From assembly GCA_035763745.1 (NCBI GenBank), contig DASUAO010000006.1, positions 7,331-71,330 of the forward strand: a stretch of DNA of 64,000 nucleotides, in the 5' to 3' direction. Under the pieces are notes generated by a model. It ran no database searches. It saw nothing but the letters and a program-made list of their open reading frames with translations, and had not been told where the DNA came from. Numbering within the stretch: the first letter of the stretch is position 1; each line of letters begins with the position of its first letter. Of the stretch, positions 25,984 to 34,373 are shown one piece after another. The position numbers were made by a program, and so were the translations under genes. This DNA comes from DASUAO01 sp035763745. GTDB taxonomy: Bacteria > Actinomycetota > Acidimicrobiia > IMCC26256 > PALSA-555.

Positions 25984-26885
25984 GCGCCGTGGTGGAGTCG
26001 GTGCCCGCCGCGCCGCCCGTCGACGATCTCCAGGTCGAGCGGAGCTTCCCGCCGCCGTGGATGCGGCGCGCGGGCTCGCAGCTCCTCAACGTCTACGCGG
26101 TGCTCGGGTTCATCTACCTCTTCGTCCCGATCTTCGTGATCGTCCTGTTCAGCTTCAACCAGCCCAAGGGTCGCTTCAACATCGTCTGGCACCAGTTCAC
26201 GCTCGCCAACTGGGCCGACCCGTTCGCAGTGCCGGAGCTGGTCGACGCGTTCGAGCTGTCGCTCCAGGTCGCCGCGATCGCAACGGCGGCGGCGGTCGTG
26301 CTCGGGGGCCTGATCGCGCTCGCGCTCACGCGCTACCGGTTCCGCGGCAGCGGTGCGGTGAACCTGCTGCTCGTCCTCCCGCTCACGACCCCGGAGATCG
26401 TTCTCGGGGCATCCCTCGCGACCCTCTTCATCGGACTCGAAGCCCAGCGTGGCTTCTGGACCGTGGTCATCGCCCACACGATGTTCTGCGTCAGCTTCGT
26501 CGCGTTGACGGTGAAGGCGCGTCTGCGCGGCTTCGACTGGACGCTCGAGGATGCCGCGATGGACCTCGGGGCCGGGCCGATGCGGACGTTCACGAAGGTG
26601 ACGCTCCCGCTGATGTTGCCCGGCCTGATGGCCGCCGCCCTGTTGAGCTTCGCGTTGTCGATCGACGACTTCATCATCACGACGTTCAACGCGGGCGACG
26701 AGGTGACGTTCCCCCTCTACATCTTCGGGGCGCGCCAGCGGGCGATCCCCCCGCAGATCCAGGTGCTGTCGACGATGATCCTGCTGGTCAGCGTGCTGCT
26801 GCTGTTCGGAGGGACGATCTTCGGCCGGCTCCGCGACCGCCAGCTGACCGCCGCCGCGAAGGGCGCCACCCCCACCGCTTCTTGA
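25980..26885 (+). CDS. potC: Spermidine/putrescine ABC transporter permease
   Basis: 301 residues, six predicted membrane segments after a 40-residue cytoplasmic N-terminus. The EAA loop reads AAMDLGAGPMRTFTKVTLPL. LFSFNQPKGRF and SIDDFIITTFN are PotC-type motifs. ATGA overlap with potB. Last gene of the pot operon and followed at once by a strong hairpin. Confidence 0.93.
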   Translation: MSAVVESVPAAPPVDDLQVERSFPPPWMRRAGSQLLNVYAVLGFIYLFVPIFVIVLFSFNQPKGRFNIVWHQFTLANWADPFAVPELVDAFELSLQVAAIATAAAVVLGGLIALALTRYRFRGSGAVNLLLVLPLTTPEIVLGASLATLFIGLEAQRGFWTVVIAHTMFCVSFVALTVKARLRGFDWTLEDAAMDLGAGPMRTFTKVTLPLMLPGLMAAALLSFALSIDDFIITTFNAGDEVTFPLYIFGARQRAIPPQIQVLSTMILLVSVLLLFGGTIFGRLRDRQLTAAAKGATPTAS

Positions 26886-26886
26886 T

Positions 26887-26922
26887 GCGTCTCTCACCCG
26901 CCTATGGCGGGGTGAGAGACGC
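26887..26922. terminator. Strong hairpin between convergent potC and HIT gene
   Basis: A 16-17 bp stem with one bulged base and a three-base loop (TAT), starting one base after the potC stop. No T-tract follows, as is common for actinobacterial terminators, so it may work in both directions. Confidence 0.75.
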
Positions 26923-26964
26923 AGGACCGTGGTTCCGCCGTCTCCCGCTGCGGACGCTGTCGGC

Positions 26965-27387
26965 TCAGTCGCTGACACCCGTGCCGCCGAGCTCGCCCAG
27001 CGCGCTCCGGAGCCGCTGGGCCTCGGTCGCGAGCGCGTCGGGCGTGGCCGACTGCGCCCGGTCGAGGTGGAGGTCGTCCTCGCCGCGCACGAGCGGGATC
27101 ACGTGCAGGTGCACGTGCGGGACCTCCAAACCCGCGACGAGCAGGCCGACCTTGATCGGGTCGTACACGCGCTGCTGAGCCCGCGCGATCGTCTGCGCGA
27201 CGACGGTGAGGTGAGCGGCGAGGGCAGGGTCGAGGTCGATCCAGTGGTCGACCTCGACCCGGGGGACCACGAGCGTGTGGCCGGGCTGCACCGGCGCGAT
27301 GGACAGGAACGCGACGCACTCGGGGTCGCGCCAGACGAAGGTCCCGGGGATCTCGCCCTCGATGATGCGCGTGAACAGGGTCGGCAT
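26965..27387 (-). CDS. HIT-family (histidine triad) nucleotide-binding protein
   Basis: 140 residues. MPTLFTRIIEGEIPG is the canonical start of HIT/HINT proteins, and HVHLHVIP is the histidine triad whose middle His is the nucleophile. Hydrolyses nucleoside phosphoramidates or related AMP conjugates. ATG 27387 is chosen over an upstream in-frame ATG (27432) on family alignment. Monocistronic; convergent with pot. Confidence 0.93.
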   Translation of the reverse strand: MPTLFTRIIEGEIPGTFVWRDPECVAFLSIAPVQPGHTLVVPRVEVDHWIDLDPALAAHLTVVAQTIARAQQRVYDPIKVGLLVAGLEVPHVHLHVIPLVRGEDDLHLDRAQSATPDALATEAQRLRSALGELGGTGVSD

Positions 27388-27444
27388 CCGCAGCAGGTTA
27401 CGTCGGGCCGGGCCGCATCCGTCCAGCCCCACTCGTGCCGGGAG

Positions 27445-27450
27445 TAGGGT
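27445..27450 (+). promoter_or_regulatory. -10 element of a leaderless promoter
   Basis: TAGGGT, 7 nt before GTG 27458. Confidence 0.65.
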
Positions 27451-27457
27451 CGCCGCC

Positions 27458-28252
27458 GTGCCCGGCCCGCTTCACCCCGAGATCGATCGCGACGCAACCC
27501 GCGCCATGCACTCGGTCGAGGGCCGGGTGATCATCGTCACCGGTTCGGGCCAGGGGGTGGGTCGCGGGATGGCCAATCACCTGGCCAAGGCCGGCGCGAC
27601 AGTCGTCGTCGCCGAGTGGAACGCCGAGAAGATGCGCCGGACCTGCGACGAGCTCTCTGCGCTCGGCGCTCCGAACCTCGGTATCGAGGTGGACATCTCC
27701 CAGCGTGAGCAGATCGATGCGATGGTCGAGCAGGTGGTGGCCGAGCTCGGGCGCGTCGACGGCCTCGTCAACAACGCGCAGACGTTCCGCGCCAACGCGC
27801 CTGTCGCCGAGGTGAGCGCCGACGACGTGGACGTCTTCTACCGCTCGGGAGTTCTCGGGACGCTCTGGGCGATGCAGGCGGTCCATCCCCACATGAAGGC
27901 CGCCGGCTGGGGGCGCATCGTGACGTTCGGCTCGTCGATGGGCCGGGTCGGGGGTGCCGGCTTCGGCGCGTACAACGCCTCCAAGGAAGCCATCCGCGGG
28001 CTCACCCGCACCGCGGCCCGCGAGTGGGCGGCCGACGGGATCGTGGTGAACACGATCGCGCCGGCCGCGGCCCCACCGCGTGCGATGGGCAGCGAGCACT
28101 ACGAGGAGTTCATGCGCACCTGCCCGACGGGGCGCAACGGCGATCCCGAGCTCGACATCGGGCCGATCGCGCACTTCCTCTGCAGCGACGCGTGCCGCTA
28201 CCTGACCGGCCACACCTTCATGGTCGACGGCGGCAACTTCCTCTGGTCGTGA
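27458..28252 (+). CDS. Short-chain dehydrogenase/reductase
   Basis: 264 residues. Classical SDR: cofactor motif VTGSGQGVGRG, NNAQT replacing the usual NNAG, catalytic Ser in TFGSSMG and YNASK as the catalytic pair. C-terminus TGHTFMVDGGNF. Oxidises or reduces an alcohol/ketone substrate. GTG 27458 is favoured because a TAGGGT element lies 7 nt upstream; ATG 27506 would also keep the whole catalytic domain. Ends in a GTGA overlap with the next gene. Confidence 0.9.
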   Translation: MPGPLHPEIDRDATRAMHSVEGRVIIVTGSGQGVGRGMANHLAKAGATVVVAEWNAEKMRRTCDELSALGAPNLGIEVDISQREQIDAMVEQVVAELGRVDGLVNNAQTFRANAPVAEVSADDVDVFYRSGVLGTLWAMQAVHPHMKAAGWGRIVTFGSSMGRVGGAGFGAYNASKEAIRGLTRTAAREWAADGIVVNTIAPAAAPPRAMGSEHYEEFMRTCPTGRNGDPELDIGPIAHFLCSDACRYLTGHTFMVDGGNFLWS

Positions 28253-28833
28253 GCAGCACCAAGCGCCAGTGGGCCGACGCCGACTGGAACGAGGAGTGGC
28301 CCGTCGTCGGCGTGCGTCGCGGCGGACCGGAGTCGTCGGCCGGTAGCGACGCCCTGGCCGCCGACGGGTTCGCCGTCGTCTTCGACGTGGAGCCGATCGC
28401 TGCCGATGCCGACACGCACCAGGCGCATCTCAACAACTCGGCCGCGGTGCGGATGTTCAACGAGCTGCGCGTCGCGTACGTAGCCGCGCATCTCGCGCCC
28501 GACTGGCCGCGCCATCTCCGGCGCGGGGGGACGACGGTCGTGGTGCGCGACCTGCGGGTCGAGTACCAGAGCGAGGCGTCGATGGACGAGCGGTTCGTGG
28601 GCGCGATCCGGTGGGCAGCGCGTCGGGGGAAGTCGGGCCTGGTCGAGCAGCGCCTCGTGGAGCAGACGACCGCTCGGCCCGTGGCTCGGGCATGGGTCGT
28701 CCAGCTGTACCTCGGGGCGACGGGCGCGGTGGAGCCCTTCCCCGACTGGTTCTGGGAGCTCGTCGAGTCGACCGAGGGCGCCCCGGTCCCGGTCGTGGAC
28801 GACGCCCGCCGTCCGTGGGGGCCACCGGGCTGA
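28249..28833 (+). CDS. Thioesterase-like hot-dog fold protein
   Basis: 194 residues, translationally coupled to the SDR (GTGA). The central block HLNNSAAVRMFNELRVAYV resembles the N(H)xxY/F helix region of 4HBT-type acyl-CoA thioesterases, and TTVVVRDLRVEYQSEA fits a following beta strand. If so it would hydrolyse an acyl-CoA linked to the SDR reaction. Assignment rests on pattern recognition and is moderate only. Confidence 0.65.
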   Translation: MSSTKRQWADADWNEEWPVVGVRRGGPESSAGSDALAADGFAVVFDVEPIAADADTHQAHLNNSAAVRMFNELRVAYVAAHLAPDWPRHLRRGGTTVVVRDLRVEYQSEASMDERFVGAIRWAARRGKSGLVEQRLVEQTTARPVARAWVVQLYLGATGAVEPFPDWFWELVESTEGAPVPVVDDARRPWGPPG

Positions 28834-28862
28834 CGGCGCGCCCACCGCTCCGGGGCCCGCCG

Positions 28863-29669
28863 TCAGGCCCCGAGGTCCTCGAGCATCCGGCCCAACGTCG
28901 CGACGGCGCGGGTGCACGCAGCCTCGTAGCCCTCGTCGTCGATCCGCGGGCCGATGAGCTCGAGGTCGAACGCACCCACGTACCCGGCCGCGAGGATCTG
29001 GCCGAGGATCCGCTCCAGCGGGATGTCGCCGTCGCCGGGGACGAGCCGGTTCGGCGTCGACAACGTGCCGATCGCGAAGTCGCTGACCTGCACGACCCGG
29101 AACGTGTCGACGCCCGCGGCGATCGTCCGGGCCAGGCCGCGCTCGGCCCAGCACGCGTTGGTCTCGACGCACACCCCGATCCCGAGGCGCCGGGCCAGGT
29201 CGACCACGTCGGCGAGCGTGTGGACGAACCCGACGTCGACCCGCAACGAGTTCGTGTGCTCGAGGCCGAACGGGAGACCCCGGGCGCGGGCGTCGGCGAC
29301 GACCGGCTCGAGCGCGGACTCGAGCGCGTCGGCGGCGTCCTCCCACGACAGCTGGCGCGCGGGACCGGTGGTGAGGATCATGCACTCGGCCGACACGGCC
29401 TCGGCCGCGTCGAGCGCGGCGCGCACGCGATCGCGCTGCGAGGGCCACTGCCCGGGATCATCGAGATGGAACGGCCCAAGGCCGATGAGGTTCGTGACCC
29501 GCACCCCGGCGTCGCGCAGCCGACGGGCGCCCGCGTCGATCCCCGCCCCCTCGAGCTTCGCGAGCGACGCGCCGATCGCGGTGATCCCCGCCCGCTCGTA
29601 GAAGGCCAGGTCCTCGTCGAGGGACCACTGGAAGGTCGAGATCGCCGAGAGCGAGACGCGGGGATGCAC
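28863..29669 (-). CDS. Sugar phosphate isomerase/epimerase-like TIM barrel
   Basis: 268 residues of the AP endonuclease 2/xylose isomerase-like family. Metal-site residues appear in GLEHTNSLR (Glu, His), VCVETNACW (Glu), QVSDFAIG (Asp) and DLELIGPRID (Glu). Substrate unknown; relatives isomerise sugars or inositol derivatives. GTG start; only 3 bp separate it from the upstream SDR gene, so the two are one operon. Confidence 0.85.
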   Translation of the reverse strand: MHPRVSLSAISTFQWSLDEDLAFYERAGITAIGASLAKLEGAGIDAGARRLRDAGVRVTNLIGLGPFHLDDPGQWPSQRDRVRAALDAAEAVSAECMILTTGPARQLSWEDAADALESALEPVVADARARGLPFGLEHTNSLRVDVGFVHTLADVVDLARRLGIGVCVETNACWAERGLARTIAAGVDTFRVVQVSDFAIGTLSTPNRLVPGDGDIPLERILGQILAAGYVGAFDLELIGPRIDDEGYEAACTRAVATLGRMLEDLGA

Positions 29670-29672
29670 GGC

Positions 29673-30446
29673 TCAACCCAGGGACGCGGCGCGCGCGTTG
29701 CTGCCGCCACCGTCGAGCTGGAGGTTGATGCCGGTGAGGAAGTCGGACTCGTGGCTCGCCAGGTAGACGGCCGCGTGGGCCACGTCGGACGCCTCGCCGA
29801 GGCGGGTGAGGTGCATCGCCTCGAGGCGGGCCCGGCGCTCCGGCGAGAGGTCGGCGTCGCGGCGTTCGTTGATGACGTAGCCCGGACTGATCGTGTTCGC
29901 CCGGATCCCTTGGGCCGCCTCCTCGACGGCGAGAGCCCGGGTGAGCCCGTTGAGCCCGCTCTTGACGACGGCGTATCCCGCGAGACCCCCGCTCGGGCGT
30001 TCGGCCTGTCGGGAGGAGATGTTGATGATCGAGCCGTGGCCCGCCCGGGACATGTGTGGGAGCGCGGCGCGGCAGCACCACATGGGGGCGCTGAGGTTCA
30101 CTCGCATCGCCGCCTCCCAGTAGGCGGTGTCCATGGCCCGGATCGTCGCGTCGTTCCCGCCGTCGGGGCTCGCGACCGCGTTGTTGACGAGCACGGTGAG
30201 CCCGTCCGCCCACGCGGCGACGGCGTCGACGAGGTCCTGGCAAGCTTGCTCGCCCGCGAGGTCCGCCGGGAAGAACCGGGCCGTCCCCCCGTCGGTGGCG
30301 ATCCGGTCGACCACCGCGCCACCCCGCTCGGCGTCGCGTCCGTGGACGGCGACGACGGCGCCCTGGCGTGCGAACTCGACCGCGATCGCCCGGCCGATAC
30401 CCGACGTCGAGCCTGTCACCAGCGCGATCTCTCCCTGCAGGCGCAC
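29673..30446 (-). CDS. Short-chain dehydrogenase/reductase
   Basis: 257 residues. VTGSTSGIGRAIA cofactor motif, LVNNAVAS, NISSRQ, and the catalytic YAVVK. C-terminal LTGINLQLDGGGS. Works with the TIM-barrel protein downstream, perhaps in polyol or sugar catabolism (inference from pairing). GTG start. Confidence 0.9.
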   Translation of the reverse strand: MRLQGEIALVTGSTSGIGRAIAVEFARQGAVVAVHGRDAERGGAVVDRIATDGGTARFFPADLAGEQACQDLVDAVAAWADGLTVLVNNAVASPDGGNDATIRAMDTAYWEAAMRVNLSAPMWCCRAALPHMSRAGHGSIINISSRQAERPSGGLAGYAVVKSGLNGLTRALAVEEAAQGIRANTISPGYVINERRDADLSPERRARLEAMHLTRLGEASDVAHAAVYLASHESDFLTGINLQLDGGGSNARAASLG

Positions 30447-30618
30447 CGATCCGTCCCTCCGTCTCCCGCCGGCGAGGCCGAGCCGGCGCCGCCGAGGCTA
30501 GCGGCGGGCGTGCAATGGACGGTCCGGGCCGCCGTTGTGGTCCGGAGGGTGCCCCGCCTACCCTGGAGGATCCCGGTCGTCCGTCCGTTGCCTCTGTCGC
30601 GCGTATGTGGTGTTGTTC

Positions 30619-31689
30619 ATGTGGTCCAGATCGATTGGTGTGATCAGTGTGGCGGTCGCCGTGGCCGTGAGCCCGGCGTTCGGGCTCCTCGGCGCGCCGG
30701 TCGGGGCCACCCCCATCGACGATGCCAAGGCGACGGTCGCCGCCTCCCAGCAGGCGGCGGATGCGGCCGCGGCCCGCTACGAGGCCGCCGTGGAGGGCCT
30801 CGAGGAGCTCACCGCCCGGATCGAGGAGCTCCGGGGCCAGATCGCGACGGGCAAGGCCGAGGTCGCGACCCTGCGGGCGAGCGCTCGGGAGCGGGCGGTC
30901 CGGGCGTACGTGTCCCGCGATGCGCTCGGCCCGGGCACGTTCGTGTTGGACAGTGGCGACCCCCTCGACCAGATCCGGCGCGACAAGCTCCTCGCCAAGA
31001 CGAAGGCCCGCGAGGACGCCGACGCCCGCCGACTCCAGGTGCTCACCGAGGAGCTGGACCGTCAGCGGCTCGAGGTGGAGCGGCGGAAGCTCGAGCAAGA
31101 GGCCGTGGTCGCGGAGGTCGAGGTGGAGCAGGTCGCGGTGCAGGCCCAGCTCGAGGAGGCCCAACGCGCGCTCGACGTCCTCGAGGAGCAGCTGCGCCAG
31201 GAGCTCGCGGCCGCGGCCGCCCGCGAGGCCGCCGCGGCGGCGGCACGGGCGGCGAGCAGCCGAGCCGGGAACGGACGTGACTACTCGGGCAACTACGTCG
31301 CCACGGGGATCGTGTGCCCCATCCGCGGTGCGCTCTCGTTCATCGACTCGTGGGGCTACCCGCGCCACCAGGGAGCCCACCAGGGCGTCGACCTGATGGC
31401 GGCTCGGGGCACTCCCAACGTCGCGGTCGTCTCCGGCAACGTGACCTTCAAGCAGGGTGGCACGTCGGGGATGGGCGCCTACCTGCGCGGCGACGACGGC
31501 AACCTCTACTACTACTTCCACCTCTCGGCCTACGAGGGCGGTCCCCGGCAGGTCGCGCAGGGTGAGGTGATCGGGTACGTCGGCAACACCGGCGACGCCC
31601 GGTACACCGCGACCCACACGCACTTCGAGATCCACCCCGGTGGCGGGTCGGCGGTGAACCCCTACCCCTCGGTGCGGCCCGTCTGCTGA
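30619..31689 (+). CDS. Secreted coiled-coil M23 peptidase (NlpD/EnvC-like)
   Basis: 356 residues. Signal peptide (residues 1-31, cleavage near GATP), long coiled coil (about 33-225, rich in Ala/Glu/Arg), and a C-terminal M23/LytM domain with the zinc motifs HQGVDLMA and HTHFEIHP. Cleaves or regulates cleavage of peptidoglycan peptides outside the membrane. A TATGTG element lies 10 nt before the ATG. The last 28 bp overlap the convergent znuB gene. Confidence 0.92.
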   Translation: MWSRSIGVISVAVAVAVSPAFGLLGAPVGATPIDDAKATVAASQQAADAAAARYEAAVEGLEELTARIEELRGQIATGKAEVATLRASARERAVRAYVSRDALGPGTFVLDSGDPLDQIRRDKLLAKTKAREDADARRLQVLTEELDRQRLEVERRKLEQEAVVAEVEVEQVAVQAQLEEAQRALDVLEEQLRQELAAAAAREAAAAAARAASSRAGNGRDYSGNYVATGIVCPIRGALSFIDSWGYPRHQGAHQGVDLMAARGTPNVAVVSGNVTFKQGGTSGMGAYLRGDDGNLYYYFHLSAYEGGPRQVAQGEVIGYVGNTGDARYTATHTHFEIHPGGGSAVNPYPSVRPVC

Positions 31690-32597
31690 CCGTGGGGCGG
31701 TAGGGCACCGGGGTTCTGAACGTCGATCAGCATGTCCGGCGGGGTGCGACGTCTCCGGCCGGCGTCGCCGACGGTGGTCGTACCGACCGCCACGATCCCG
31801 AAGCATGCGGTCGCCGCGAGGACGATCGTCCCGCCGGGCGCCGATCCCCACGCGCGGGCGCCGGCGAGGCCCACGACCGCGCTGAGCACACCCACGAGGA
31901 CGGCGATCACGAGCGTCCCGCGGAACGAGCGCGCCAGGAGACGGCTGGACGCGACCGGGAGCACCATCAGCGCCGCGACGAGGAGGACACCGACGACGCG
32001 CATCGCGGCGACGACCGTCACCGCCGTGAGCACCGAGAGGAGCGCGCTCGTGGCATCGACGGGGAGGCCGGCGACGCGTGCGGCGTCCTCGTCGAGCACG
32101 GCGGCGAACAGCGGCCGTCCGAACAGTGCGAGCATCGTGACGATCGCGATGCCGAGGCCGGCGATGAGGCCGAGGTCCTGCGGGGTCACCGTGAGGATCG
32201 ATCCGAAGAGGTACTCGACGACGGACAGGCTGCCCGCACCACTCCGGCTCACGAGGACGACGCCGAGCGCGATGCCCCCGTAGAAGACGAGCGCCAGTGC
32301 GAGGTCGCCGGTCGCCCGGCCCCGGCGTTGCAGCCAGTCGATCGCCAGCGCGCCGATGATCGCCACGACGAGTGCGCTCCAGAGTGGCGCGACCTCGAGG
32401 AGCAGGCCGGCGGCAACGCCCGCGAACGCGAGGTGGCCGACGCCGTCGCCCATCAGGGCCATCTTCTTCTGGACGAGGAACACGCCGATCAGCGGCGCGC
32501 ACACCCCGACGACCACCGCGGCGCCCAGCGCGAGCTGCATGTACTCGCGGTCGAACGGCCACGGGAGGGGAAGGGTCGCGAGGAGGGCCTCGGTCAC
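31662..32597 (-). CDS. znuB: Zinc/manganese ABC transporter permease
   Basis: 311 residues, about eight hydrophobic segments. ABC-3 family: MALMGDGVGHLAFAGVAAG is the characteristic early motif, and MVLPVASSRLLARS the late cytoplasmic one. Forms the membrane channel for metal delivered by the ZnuA-like protein. GTG start overlaps the znuC stop. Its 3' end overlaps the M23 peptidase gene. Confidence 0.92.
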   Translation of the reverse strand: MTEALLATLPLPWPFDREYMQLALGAAVVVGVCAPLIGVFLVQKKMALMGDGVGHLAFAGVAAGLLLEVAPLWSALVVAIIGALAIDWLQRRGRATGDLALALVFYGGIALGVVLVSRSGAGSLSVVEYLFGSILTVTPQDLGLIAGLGIAIVTMLALFGRPLFAAVLDEDAARVAGLPVDATSALLSVLTAVTVVAAMRVVGVLLVAALMVLPVASSRLLARSFRGTLVIAVLVGVLSAVVGLAGARAWGSAPGGTIVLAATACFGIVAVGTTTVGDAGRRRRTPPDMLIDVQNPGALPPHGQQTGRTEG

Positions 32598-33340
32598 TCG
32601 ATGCCCTCCAGCCAGAGGGGCAGGTCGTCGCGGTGGACGCCGAGGCTCACGCCACCGGCGACGAGCTCGTCAGGTGGTCCGTCGAACACGATCGTGCGCT
32701 TCATCACCATCACGCGGTCGAGGTCGTCGGCGACGGCCCCGAGCTCATGGGAGACGAGCAGGATCGCGGCCCCGTGCTCGCGAACGAGGTGGACGAGCGA
32801 GTCCCGGAACAGCTGTTGGGACTCGGCGTCCACCCCGGCGACCGGTTCGTCGAGGACCAGCAGCTCCGGATCGCTCGCCAGCGCCCGGGCGATCAACACG
32901 CGTTGCTGCTGTCCGCCCGAGAGCTCGCGCACCGGTCGCCGGGTCGCGGCGCCGAGCCCGACCGCCTCGATCGCGTGCGCGATCGCGGCCCGGTCCTCGG
33001 ACTGCGGCCCCCGCCACCAGCGGCGTCGGGCGAGGCGCCCGGTGCCGACCACCTCGGCGACCGTCGCGGGGAGGTCGGGGGCCAGCACCCGGCGCTGGGG
33101 GACGTAGCCGACCCGACCCCGCTCGACGAGCCGGCGGGGGTCCATCCCGAAGCAGCGGACGGTCCCGGCCGTGGGGCGGAGGAGCCCGAGGAGGACGCGC
33201 AGCAGGGTCGACTTGCCGGACCCGTTGGGACCGACGAGGGCGGCGAACTGGCCGCGGGGCAGGGTGAAGGACACGTCCGCGACGACCGGATCCCCGCCGT
33301 AGGCATGGGAGACGTGCTCGGCGGTGAGGACGGGATCCAC
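32594..33340 (-). CDS. znuC: Zinc/manganese ABC transporter ATPase
   Basis: 248 residues. Walker A GPNGSGKSTLLRVLL, signature ELSGGQQQRVLIARALA, Walker B LLVLDEPVAGVD and switch His in LLVSHELG. GTG 33340 has a TATACT element 6 nt upstream, so it is probably leaderless. Divergent from znuA and followed by znuB with a 4-bp overlap. Confidence 0.93.
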   Translation of the reverse strand: MDPVLTAEHVSHAYGGDPVVADVSFTLPRGQFAALVGPNGSGKSTLLRVLLGLLRPTAGTVRCFGMDPRRLVERGRVGYVPQRRVLAPDLPATVAEVVGTGRLARRRWWRGPQSEDRAAIAHAIEAVGLGAATRRPVRELSGGQQQRVLIARALASDPELLVLDEPVAGVDAESQQLFRDSLVHLVREHGAAILLVSHELGAVADDLDRVMVMKRTIVFDGPPDELVAGGVSLGVHRDDLPLWLEGIE

Positions 33341-33346
33341 GGTCCG

Positions 33347-33371
33347 AGTATAGAATGGGAGTCGTTCCTAA
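33347..33371. promoter_or_regulatory. Divergent znuC/znuA promoter with candidate Zur/Fur operator
   Basis: Minus strand: TATACT (33352-33347), 6 nt before the znuC GTG. The same bases on the plus strand give a TATAGAAT-like -10 for znuA. Overlapping it is an imperfect inverted repeat, GAATGGGAGTCGTTC (33353-33367; 4 of 7 pairs match). A metal-responsive repressor could bind here, but the symmetry is weak. Confidence 0.45.
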
Positions 33372-33391
33372 TAAGCCCCCTCGGGAGTCCC

Positions 33392-34351
33392 GTGCACGGC
33401 CCGTTCCATCCCCGGCCCGGACCGGCCCGCCCCTGCCGGTCCGGCTTCCTCTTCCTGCTCGCCGTGCTCCTCGCGGGCACGTCGGCGGCATGGGCCCCCT
33501 CGCCCGCGCGGGCGGCGTCCGCCGACGCCGCCGCGACTCCTCGGCTCAGGGTCGCGGCGGCACTGTTCCCGCTCGCGGCCGTCGCCCGCTCGGTCGGAGG
33601 TTCCCGGGTGGAGGTCGACGACCTGACGCCGCCGGGGGTGGACGCGCACGACCTCGAGCCGACCAGCGACCAGGTCGACACGCTGCTCGACGCCGACCTC
33701 GCGGTCGTCCTCGGCGGTTCCTTCCAACCGGCCCTCGACCGGGTCACCGAGCGCCGTGACGGTCCGACCATCGTCTGGATCGCCGACCTCGAGGGCGCCG
33801 CGGCGCGACGGGCCGACGAGGACCCGCACGTCTGGCTCGACCCGGTGCGGGTGGCCCGGTTCGCCGAGCGGGTCGGGGAGCGCCTGGCCCGCCTCGACCC
33901 CGACCATGCGACCGGCTACCGGCGCCGGTCGGGCGCGTTCGTGGCGATCGTCGACGCGCTCGACGCGCGGTACGCGGCGACGCTCTCGACGTGCGCGCGG
34001 GACCTGCTCATCACGAGCCACGAGGCGTTCGGATGGTTGGCGGCCCGCTACGGCCTCCGCGAGGTCGGGGTGACCCGGGGCTCGCCCGACGCGGAACCGG
34101 ATCCGGCGCGCGTCGCCGACCTCGCCGACCTGGCCCGCCGAGAGGGCGCCACGACCGTCTTCACCGAGCCCCTCGCCTCGGACCGCGTCGCCCGAACGCT
34201 CGCGCGCGAGGCCGGTGGCTTGGAGACCGTCGTGCTCGACCCGCTCGAGGGGCTGCGCGGCCGTCGTGGCGCGATCGGCGACGGCGCCGACTACGTGCGG
34301 GTGATGGAGCGGAACCTCGACCGGATCGCCACCGCGCTCGACTGCGCCTGA
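33392..34351 (+). CDS. znuA: Zinc/manganese-binding lipoprotein-type solute-binding protein (ZnuA-like)
   Basis: 319 residues. Signal peptide ending near ARAAS, without a lipobox Cys, then the TroA-type fold. Probable metal ligands are His in GVDAHDLEP, His in DEDPHVWLDP, His in ITSHEAFGW and an acidic residue in VFTEPLAS. No histidine-rich loop is present, so zinc versus manganese cannot be decided. GTG 33392 is preceded by GGGAG. Divergent from znuCB, the rest of the transporter. Confidence 0.88.
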   Translation: MHGPFHPRPGPARPCRSGFLFLLAVLLAGTSAAWAPSPARAASADAAATPRLRVAAALFPLAAVARSVGGSRVEVDDLTPPGVDAHDLEPTSDQVDTLLDADLAVVLGGSFQPALDRVTERRDGPTIVWIADLEGAAARRADEDPHVWLDPVRVARFAERVGERLARLDPDHATGYRRRSGAFVAIVDALDARYAATLSTCARDLLITSHEAFGWLAARYGLREVGVTRGSPDAEPDPARVADLADLARREGATTVFTEPLASDRVARTLAREAGGLETVVLDPLEGLRGRRGAIGDGADYVRVMERNLDRIATALDCA

Positions 34352-34373
34352 CCAACGACGTACGAGCGCGGTC

